From Euryarchaeota archaeon UBA173 (GTDB lineage Archaea > Thermoplasmatota > Poseidoniia > Poseidoniales > Thalassarchaeaceae), in contig DAJH01000004.1 of NCBI GenBank assembly GCA_002498925.1, positions 1 to 40,316 of the forward strand: a stretch of 40,316 nt of DNA, written 5' to 3'. Every line of letters starts with the position of its first letter. Position 1 is the first letter of the stretch. The notes under the pieces were generated by a model that was given only the letters and a program-made list of their open reading frames with translations, was not told the DNA's origin and did not search any database. Below, piece by piece: positions 8,301 through 14,925 of the stretch. The translations under genes and the position numbers were made by a program.

Positions 8301-9750
8301 CCTCGGCGGATTCGCTGACCTCGGGCGTTCGGTGAACTCAGTCCTCTCGGGGATCACAACCGACATTTCTACTGGCTCTGGTGAAAGCAGCGGGGAAGAA
8401 GACTTCTCTTTCGGAATGCAATTGGAGGCGGATGCACCATTCGATCTAACCGTTGAGTCGAGTCATGGTTCCGGGACGCTCGTCGCCCCTCCATGGGTTC
8501 ACGGGGTCTCATTCAACGCTGCCTCAACGGGAATCTCCGACGGCTTCCATCTCAGAACCTGGCTTCCAGACCTGCCTCCGGTTGTCGACATGTCAATTTC
8601 CAGAACATCAGGAGATGATACTGAGGATTGGGATGTCAGATTGGGGCTGGATGGCTGGATACCAGCACATAGCGAGCTGATGATTTATGCCCAGGGAATA
8701 AATGGCCAGGACCTCTTCATGACCCTCAACGGCCTCGAAGTAGGCGTAGAGACCGGCCTCCTGGTGGAGTCCACATTCGAATTCAAGACGGTCGCTGGAA
8801 TTACAGAGGTCTCTACGTCGACCCACTATTCAATGACCGACAGATTAGACTGGGTACATGCTCTACTGGTCAACAGGGAAGCAGGCAGTAGAACCGAGAT
8901 AATGATTGATGAGATTCCCGAGACTGTTGATTTTACTGCGAGCCTGGGTACTGCGATATCGATCGATATGACAGTACCAGATGTCTACCTCAGGGAAGGA
9001 ATCGGAATCAAATCCATAATGATGCAACAGATGCAGTGGCTCGACTCGTCATGGCACCCTGCCACGGTATTCCTCACTGATTTACCCGGGTCAATCAACC
9101 TCACAACCGAACCAGACCCAAATTTTGACATCACCAAAAGCCTCGCATTCCAGGGAATGCCAATACTGGACTTCAGCGCTTCGAGCGAGGGAATGTCACT
9201 CTATATCGAGGCATTCGGTAGGGCCATCAATACGAGGGGCGATACCATACTACTGGCCGAGGGAATGACGGATAGCCTTGTCATTAGGCCAACTGAAGGA
9301 TTCGGACTTGAAGTCAGATCCGGTGGAGACGGGGTAGATAGGATATACATCAGATCTAGCAACATACCCGCTACCCCCCCAGTCACCATGGAGGAGATGG
9401 AGGCTCTAGGCGAGAACCTGAAGAGCGCTACAATCCACGTCCACGAATTCGGAAGATTGTATGGCATAATAGAGATCTCCGACGTACAAGGTGGCAGAAT
9501 CATCGTTTCCGCTCGCGCATCAGCAGAACTAGCAGGGCAGACCTTTGATTTGAGAGGTGTTCTTCTAGATGCCCAAACAACTTCTGGCGTCCCAACTGCG
9601 ACGACACTGGGGGTAAACGGACTCGCCTCGGACCTTTCGTTACTAAACATGATTCCTGGATTCGATGGCCCCACTCATCACATCATGGTAGTAGAGCCAA
9701 TATCCTCTGGTATTCTGACACTATTTGCCACATTCATTGGAGGTGACTGA
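5368..9750 (+). CDS. Giant secreted protein with a recurrent D-x-(I/L/F)-P strand motif
   Basis: 1460 residues; no family recognised. Residues 17-40 are a clear signal peptide (ILIVMILLLPLF, cleavage plausible after VNA). The rest is acidic and rich in Ser, Asp and Gly, with alternating hydrophobic strands and almost no cysteine. A short motif of the form D-x-(I/L/F)-P followed by an alternating hydrophobic strand recurs at about 581, 783, 825, 941, 1068, 1181 and 1238, with a degenerate copy (SSNIP) near 1330. This suggests a beta-rich repeat protein with irregular spacing. An aspartate-rich loop (DNDGDDD, 192-198) may bind calcium. There is no C-terminal membrane helix, so it is released or held by a partner, most likely the next gene, whose ATG directly follows this stop. 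The start has GAGGTG five bases upstream, inside a hairpin. Confidence 0.75.
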   Translation: MNSGSVRVIHHAPRSYNSTSILIVMILLLPLFSPISSVNAEARIESQDFQILDDLSDVLGQRQDVLDSNSVGQIAGPSLDAVRDGISDSGPNQPLSSIGESLVDSSMVETTPPSPDHPLPYNVILGIEDGSTGQVDNVWQTLVNITDYVILTEFKDLDGNVIRNTEVVTFTANFLSLLNLQTDPLSHAVDVDNDGDDDIQVGLGISLGPIGLENIISDSGTLWIQPAITYSVDVLDSSTTDPMWDEVDTLQVSLIKAFAYSSPDSILALGEGESYIWVVDSSFNTMPNQFSLEVGIERVFFNASAVMQDLIQAILNIFSSNFDGTGMTLIGISAPYSISVDSSNMDTCPDRYTPDQLLFLPSDEIDCGVSVGLGYGHFAPPDSDGVRGLWELAYMNIDIHPNKEAMVIPGDLELIIRTDSTLPAAGGIEGDRSLTTVEYFADRKADLHIHFYEDRSNSPPEENGGSFGNITESLGWIRGMPEGSLSPGEITRIFRMLGSEDEPDLPGGRPSRLGMILGIKNFSRDTSPNVDDPTLPVNPAYPPVSMILLRSAQTIDSLEYQSWFQRGGQSDDHRRVSIKLDSIPPALVLFGSFDVGGSEGDDTDLDDSDNMDFVSRIMDSLILNLVDLYLDVGSTLNDIPSTVVSAITGGVGSGGDLQGREFNLLMHDHWGAQRVPTTISRIGMELGSSQHPVLQGDHLVLANDRSLTQVIGRSGALVDPLVPIAASIGFSGLSAFTLDDDDLLDELTVYVSTDSTEEFNFMYIEHDEGTISNSSHQALSISDIPDEISLFLTAEDAQYSASSTMETITYTGIDNDQRQAVRISDFPDEFSSTFGSSSSWSSTSSIGSIEAQITNSSSPVTMGGDHFLFHHDPNDGTSTISSRISGISDASWLAPVEEGASGSAGRGTASMSAAGDRPLSISVDHAPTTDEDQLSALAIIDPLPSSVSIEIPTGSDSGPTLDVPELNTSMGLSGLAFFLGGFADLGRSVNSVLSGITTDISTGSGESSGEEDFSFGMQLEADAPFDLTVESSHGSGTLVAPPWVHGVSFNAASTGISDGFHLRTWLPDLPPVVDMSISRTSGDDTEDWDVRLGLDGWIPAHSELMIYAQGINGQDLFMTLNGLEVGVETGLLVESTFEFKTVAGITEVSTSTHYSMTDRLDWVHALLVNREAGSRTEIMIDEIPETVDFTASLGTAISIDMTVPDVYLREGIGIKSIMMQQMQWLDSSWHPATVFLTDLPGSINLTTEPDPNFDITKSLAFQGMPILDFSASSEGMSLYIEAFGRAINTRGDTILLAEGMTDSLVIRPTEGFGLEVRSGGDGVDRIYIRSSNIPATPPVTMEEMEALGENLKSATIHVHEFGRLYGIIEISDVQGGRIIVSARASAELAGQTFDLRGVLLDAQTTSGVPTATTLGVNGLASDLSLLNMIPGFDGPTHHIMVVEPISSGILTLFATFIGGD

Positions 9751-10314
9751 ATGGGACTGCTAGAGAGATTAAGGTCACTGGAAGAGCCAGACGAGACCCC
9801 CGAGGAAGAAATTGCCCATGAGGCGCTTGAGTACATTGAAGACAAACTGAGCAGGGTCTCTCCAACCAGGGTTCTGTTCGCATCTGTCGCGGCACTACTG
9901 ATGATTTCAGCTACCCTTGTAGTCGTCGCTTGGGTCGTTCCGTACGACAGAGTCTCAGTCGACGTGGTGTACAGGCAGGGAGCCGCTGGCCACGTTGTAT
10001 TGGCGCAGATAAACAACGAAGGAAGCAGGTCGATAGAGCAGGTTTCCCTGGATATCAGATTCCTAGACGCAGAGGGCATTGTCGAGATAGACCGTGCTCA
10101 TTACGATACTGAGGTAATTACTGCACACACTTCGATTGCAGGTGATGAACTAGAGCTTATTGTTCCAGGAGTCTCCGTGTGGGAGAACTACACAATCGAG
10201 ATCATCCTTAGCTATGACAACTACCAAAACGGAGTATATGTGAAGGAACCTTATTCTGTCGGTGAGTGGACAATGGAACTTTTCAAGATTAAATCCCCGT
10301 TCAAAGTCCTCTGA
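9751..10314 (+). CDS. Small single-pass membrane protein, partner of the 1460-aa protein
   Basis: 187 residues, family not recognised. A charged, helix-prone cytoplasmic N-terminus (1-39, rich in Glu) precedes one transmembrane helix at about 41-63. An external beta-rich domain of about 120 residues follows, with the look of a LEA-14/CARDB-like immunoglobulin fold (alternating strands such as VSVDVVY and VSLDIRFLD). The ATG immediately follows the TGA of the preceding giant gene, and its strong ribosome binding site GGAGGTGA lies inside that gene's last codons. Coupled translation is likely, so it may anchor or assemble the secreted protein at the membrane (inference). Confidence 0.75.
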   Translation: MGLLERLRSLEEPDETPEEEIAHEALEYIEDKLSRVSPTRVLFASVAALLMISATLVVVAWVVPYDRVSVDVVYRQGAAGHVVLAQINNEGSRSIEQVSLDIRFLDAEGIVEIDRAHYDTEVITAHTSIAGDELELIVPGVSVWENYTIEIILSYDNYQNGVYVKEPYSVGEWTMELFKIKSPFKVL

Positions 10315-10319
10315 AGATG

Positions 10320-10337
10320 ACTGAACTATAGTTCAGT
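10320..10337. promoter_or_regulatory. Perfect 18-bp palindrome upstream of the subtilisin gene
   Basis: ACTGAACTATAGTTCAGT is its own reverse complement. It starts six bases after the preceding stop codon and ends 42 bases before the protease ATG. An AT-rich stretch (TTAACCCATATGC) follows at a position suitable for a TATA box, so the palindrome sits where an activator or repressor dimer would bind. It could instead form a short RNA hairpin at the end of the upstream transcript. Confidence 0.5.
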
Positions 10338-10379
10338 TAACCCATATGCTCAAAATGGTCCCGACAGGGGATAGTTACA

Positions 10380-13300
10380 ATGAACAAGCGCGTGACCCTC
10401 CTCGTCCTCGGAATACTCATGCTTTCCTATGCCCCATCCATGGGGTTAGTTTCGGACAGCACCATGGACGATTCGCAGGGATTGAACACTGGTCTCGACA
10501 GAGTCGAGATTTCCCCCGATCCAAATAGTATCAGGGATTTAGGCCAGCCCACGATTTACGAGGGGATGGAAGATGTCAGGGAGGTTACTGCCGATAGCGT
10601 AATCGGAATCTACACCAAATTGGGGCTCATACCAAGGATATCTATGGATGCCCAAATCTCAGAACCACGTTCAGATCTAGTCATAGCCCTTGTAGACGGA
10701 CAAGTCGGTCTTTGGGATGCTAGGACTGAGATCTCAGAAATAGAAGGAATCGAGATCCGTTCTACGATACCCCCCTCGGGTTTTCTTATCCAAGGAACAG
10801 AAGAGTCACTGGATTCGTTGTTTGCAGTAAACTCAGTTGTAGCCATTCACGAGGTCCCTTCTGGACTCCTCGCACACAACTCCCTGATGCATCTCCCTGC
10901 TGGGTACGAGGTACAAGTCGAGGTCATTGGGTGGAAGAATGAGCAGTTGGTAAGACAAGAGGACCCCGGACTCGGACTGCATGATTCACTCTTCGTCGCA
11001 TCTTCGAAGTGGCTAGAAGATGCATGGTCGCCAGAGGTAGGAAGGTACTGGGGCACAATATCCCCTCAGAATCTCCCAGCTCTCCTTTCCCACCCCTCTG
11101 TAGCGTATGTCGCACCCCAGCCAGTTCTGGTGATTCACAACGATCAAGCAAGATCAAACATGGGGATTAATTCTGTAGACAACGCATTCATCACTGAACT
11201 AAACGGAAGCGGCCAGACCATCGCTGTCGGGGACTCGGGACTAGATGGCGATCACGGCGACTTCACCGGGAGAATCTCAGGGGTAACCTCCGTAACCCCC
11301 GGTGATTCGTCTACAGCCGATCCTAGTTCTGGCCATGGGACCCACGTTGCCTGTACCGTCCTCGGCTCTGGTTTCAGGAGTAGCGGGGGTTACAAGGGGA
11401 TAGCACCGGAAGCAAACCTCTACTTCCAAGCTATGGAGGACGATGACTCAGGGGCCCTCTACAGCTACGGCATAAACTCAATGCTCAACTCAGCATACAA
11501 CGCTGGAGCGAGGATACACACCAATAGCTGGGGCGCTGGAAGCGGCTCCGGCAGCTACTCAACTCAGTCCGAGGATGCTGATGACAGGACCTCTACATGG
11601 GATCAGTATTGGTCATACGATGGAATGACGGTACTGTTTGCGGCCGGCAATGAAAGAAATGACGGCGTCTCCCCCCCAGGTACCGCGAAGAACGTAATTA
11701 CGGTTGGCGGACACAAGAATAGGTACAGCGGCGCTCCGGATGAAATGTACTACTGGAGCAGCAGGGGCCCGACTGACGACGGCAGGATAAAGCCCGACCT
11801 AGTCGCTCCAGGAGACTACGTACGCTCGTGCAAAGCACAGGAGGCATCAGACGCAGAGGGTTCATGGGACAATACGTGGTATCTCGAATACAGCGGGACT
11901 TCCATGGCTACGCCAGCGGCAGCTGGTGCTTCTGCCTTGGTCAGAGAATACCTCACAGAGGTAATTGGCCGACAGGCCCCCCAAGGAGCATTAGTGAAAG
12001 GACTGCTGATACTCGGCGCCAAAGATATGGGCACCCGTGATATCCCAAACCAGGATGAGGGGTGGGGACGACTAAACCTAGTCAATTCCCTGATAGCGGA
12101 CGGTGAAGTTGCCATTTTCGTAGATGATAGATCAAGGATCAGGAGCGGCCAGACAGTAGAATACAACTTCGATGTCACATCCCCCGGTCACGAGTTCAAG
12201 GCAGTACTGACATGGTCTGACTACCCTGGATCAACTAGCTCATCGACCCAGTTGAGGAACGATCTCGATCTCGAACTTGTTTCCCCGAGTGGCCAGTCAT
12301 ACAAGGGCAATGTTTTCACAAATGGAAGATCAACCACTGGTGGAATCAAGGACTCAGTGAATAATGTGGAAGTCGTGGCCCTTGACAGCGCAGCCCAGGG
12401 AACATGGACTTTGAAGGTTAGAGACGCACAACACGGTGGCTCCAGGACGTGGCAGCCATTCTCCTTGGCAGTGAGGGGATTCAATGTCAATGACCTAAAT
12501 CCCGATCCAACATTCGTAGCTGACTCTTTCGATGTCTCAACACCAATTCCTCAGGTAGGCGAGCAAGTAGAAGTCAGTATCTCAGTGAAGAATCTGGGTG
12601 CTGGAACAGTATCCGATTTACCAGTTCTCGCCAGGGTCAATAGCGCCCTTCTTGGAGAAGAACTAGTCTCTCTATCACCAGGTGAGACTGAAGAGATCTC
12701 ATGGGAATGGACCCCTACTGATGAGGGCGATGCAGCCTTCGAGTTCTTCATAGACCCAAATGATCTGATAGAGGAACTTTCTGAGTCAAATAATTACTTT
12801 GGAGATATCGTAATTGTCAGTGCTCCAGGGGTCAGGGTGACTGCAGAGTCTGAGTTGATTTCTCTTTCCGACCCTGCTTCAACAACAACCACATGGGACC
12901 TCACACTAACAAACACCGCTCTATTCGAAACGAATGCCTCGATCACTGCATCACCCCCTGTCAGGATTCAGGATGGCACAGAATTCGGATGGTTCCAGTC
13001 ATTCACATCAAACACATTCAATCTGATGCCCACTGAATCGATCTCGGTCGGAATGACCATGGTGCACCCTGCTCCGCCCCCTCCGGGCACCTATTCCATG
13101 ACTGTAACAGGTTATGACATCGAAAACGACATAGAATCGGAACTATCTCTAATTTTTGATGTACCAGTTCTGGGCGACGCTGATATCCAGATACTCAATG
13201 AACAGATATTGGTTAGTCCGTTATTGCCAACCCACACTCAAATTTCAGTAGTCAATGGAGGAAATGGCGCTCAGTCATACGATGTTGAACTAGTCTCTCC

Positions 13301-14873
13301 TGCGGGATGGCACTTGGGACTGGATGATATCGGGGCATTCGAGGGCTCATCCCACGGCTCAACGGGCACACTCCAGAAAGACAGCGATAAAATCGTGGAC
13401 ATCACGATCAATCCCCCCGGGGCAATGATTCCAGCTGGATCCACATATGAGGCTGCGATAATCATCCACTCGCGTGTTGGCTCCGATTCGTGGACCCAAG
13501 ATATTGTTCTGGTCGTAGACGCAGTAGACGAAGTATCCACAACCCCAATTTCGGGAGGTATTGAGAATCAAGTATCCCCAGATTCCCTTCTTGAGATTCC
13601 AATTTCCTTCAATAACATGGGCAATAGGGAATTAGAACTCCAACCTTACCTAATGTCAATCCCCGGTGGTTGGGCTGTCTCAGGGACTCTCTCGACCATT
13701 ACTATCCCTGCAGGACAAACGGCAGATTGGACTATGTCGATACAAGGAAATGGAATTGCCGTCAGTGGACTCTTGGAAATGAGATTTGCCACTGAAGACG
13801 GTTTTAGAATTGACTGGAATCGCACCCTCGACGTCCTTTCAGCAGCGTCTCCTAGAATCTCTTTCCACCAGATAGACCTCCCAGATGGAACTTCAGCTGA
13901 TACAATTCTGGGAGTCCCCGACCATCCTGTTGGAGCCCCAGGGTTCGATTTGACTTGGATGGTTTGGAATGAGGGTTCGGGGACATGGAGGCCAAGTACC
14001 AATCTTGAGATGCCGAATGATGAGTGGTCCTCAACTTGTACCGGCCCGACATCACTTTCACCAGGCGCGACATCAATGGTCTCATGCCTGGTTACAATAC
14101 CTGTCTCAGAAAGGGCTGGATCGGAGCCAGAAATCACACTCGTTATGCAGGGCGAAGGTATCGAGATTAGGGATACCCAGTCATTACTCGTCGAATCAGC
14201 CCCGAGAATAGTCTGGGCATTAAATTCCGAGCCCCTGGCCCATGAGGGATACGCTGCATCCTTCAGGCTAGACGCAACTAACACGGGCAACACGGATATT
14301 TCTCACACACTGCAGGTCGACGCTCCATCGCAGTGGAATGCAGATGTGGTCGATGGCGTGAGGCTAATCCTGTCTCCAGGTGAATCGAGGAGCGTAATCC
14401 TTGACTTCCTTCCAAATAATGGTGCTGATGGAACGATAACCCTGATCTTAGTTGGTGCCGAGGATATCGAGGGCGGCGTCTTCGAGATCGATGTAGACGT
14501 CAAGCCCTCCGTGGGGGGAGAGAGTGGTTTGGACAGCCTATTGCCAATTCTTGCCCTGTCACTAATCATAGCATTGTTAGTCGGCATAGGTACATTCGCA
14601 TATGTCAGGACAGATGGAAATCCAGCTTCGCTGTTCAACAACGAGAAAGTGAACAGGGCAGTCCAGAAGATAGCCCCCAAAGTCGAGGAAAAGGAAACCA
14701 GTGGCATTCCCTGTTGGCTTTGCAGTATCGACGTCACTGTAGGTGAAGCATGGGCCTGCTCATCCTGTGGTGCTAGGTATCACAAGGCAGGCCAGGTTTC
14801 TGGTTGTGACATCATGAACACGGGCAGATGCATGCATTGCGATGCTGAATCTGAAGACCTAGTCGGGGCCTGA
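10380..14873 (+). CDS. Membrane-anchored subtilisin-like protease with a RING/PHD-like cytoplasmic tail
   Basis: 1497-residue serine protease of family S8. After a signal peptide (4-20) and a propeptide-like region (to about 255) comes the catalytic domain. The triad is D285 (VGDSG), H319 (GHGTH) and S508 (GTSMA), with oxyanion residue N424 (AAGN). A beta-sandwich like a P-domain follows (about 578-705), then a CARDB-like domain (about 712-805) and several NEW3-like Ig domains. A transmembrane helix spans about 1386-1409. The cytoplasmic tail ends with eight candidate zinc ligands (C1445, C1448, C1460, C1463, H1468, C1476, C1484, C1487) in a RING/PHD-like arrangement. It probably degrades external protein or processes neighbouring surface proteins. 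The start at ATG 10380 gives the best signal peptide. Confidence 0.92.
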   Translation: MNKRVTLLVLGILMLSYAPSMGLVSDSTMDDSQGLNTGLDRVEISPDPNSIRDLGQPTIYEGMEDVREVTADSVIGIYTKLGLIPRISMDAQISEPRSDLVIALVDGQVGLWDARTEISEIEGIEIRSTIPPSGFLIQGTEESLDSLFAVNSVVAIHEVPSGLLAHNSLMHLPAGYEVQVEVIGWKNEQLVRQEDPGLGLHDSLFVASSKWLEDAWSPEVGRYWGTISPQNLPALLSHPSVAYVAPQPVLVIHNDQARSNMGINSVDNAFITELNGSGQTIAVGDSGLDGDHGDFTGRISGVTSVTPGDSSTADPSSGHGTHVACTVLGSGFRSSGGYKGIAPEANLYFQAMEDDDSGALYSYGINSMLNSAYNAGARIHTNSWGAGSGSGSYSTQSEDADDRTSTWDQYWSYDGMTVLFAAGNERNDGVSPPGTAKNVITVGGHKNRYSGAPDEMYYWSSRGPTDDGRIKPDLVAPGDYVRSCKAQEASDAEGSWDNTWYLEYSGTSMATPAAAGASALVREYLTEVIGRQAPQGALVKGLLILGAKDMGTRDIPNQDEGWGRLNLVNSLIADGEVAIFVDDRSRIRSGQTVEYNFDVTSPGHEFKAVLTWSDYPGSTSSSTQLRNDLDLELVSPSGQSYKGNVFTNGRSTTGGIKDSVNNVEVVALDSAAQGTWTLKVRDAQHGGSRTWQPFSLAVRGFNVNDLNPDPTFVADSFDVSTPIPQVGEQVEVSISVKNLGAGTVSDLPVLARVNSALLGEELVSLSPGETEEISWEWTPTDEGDAAFEFFIDPNDLIEELSESNNYFGDIVIVSAPGVRVTAESELISLSDPASTTTTWDLTLTNTALFETNASITASPPVRIQDGTEFGWFQSFTSNTFNLMPTESISVGMTMVHPAPPPPGTYSMTVTGYDIENDIESELSLIFDVPVLGDADIQILNEQILVSPLLPTHTQISVVNGGNGAQSYDVELVSPAGWHLGLDDIGAFEGSSHGSTGTLQKDSDKIVDITINPPGAMIPAGSTYEAAIIIHSRVGSDSWTQDIVLVVDAVDEVSTTPISGGIENQVSPDSLLEIPISFNNMGNRELELQPYLMSIPGGWAVSGTLSTITIPAGQTADWTMSIQGNGIAVSGLLEMRFATEDGFRIDWNRTLDVLSAASPRISFHQIDLPDGTSADTILGVPDHPVGAPGFDLTWMVWNEGSGTWRPSTNLEMPNDEWSSTCTGPTSLSPGATSMVSCLVTIPVSERAGSEPEITLVMQGEGIEIRDTQSLLVESAPRIVWALNSEPLAHEGYAASFRLDATNTGNTDISHTLQVDAPSQWNADVVDGVRLILSPGESRSVILDFLPNNGADGTITLILVGAEDIEGGVFEIDVDVKPSVGGESGLDSLLPILALSLIIALLVGIGTFAYVRTDGNPASLFNNEKVNRAVQKIAPKVEEKETSGIPCWLCSIDVTVGEAWACSSCGARYHKAGQVSGCDIMNTGRCMHCDAESEDLVGA

Positions 14874-14877
14874 TAAG

Positions 14878-14917
14878 CGCGACCCTTAGGGTCGCGTGGT
14901 GCGAAGCCCTTAGAGGG
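14878..14917 (+). promoter_or_regulatory. Tandem short hairpins between the protease and the NEW3 gene
   Basis: A perfect 8-bp inverted repeat CGCGACCC-TTA-GGGTCGCG (14878-14896) begins four bases after the protease stop. A smaller one, CCCT-TAG-AGGG (14907-14917), has its right arm inside the apparent ribosome binding site of the next gene. No T-tract follows the first hairpin, so a classic terminator is unlikely. RNA processing, stability or translation control fits better. Confidence 0.5.
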
Positions 14918-14925
14918 ACGGTCTA

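Noticed and set aside
13646..14293. A 215-codon open frame on the minus strand
   Set aside because: It lies wholly inside the subtilisin gene, has no recognisable domain and is typical of antisense frames in Ser/Asp-rich coding sequence.
14878..14896. Rho-independent-style terminator
   Set aside because: No T-tract follows the stem, and archaeal termination depends on T-tracts more than on hairpins.
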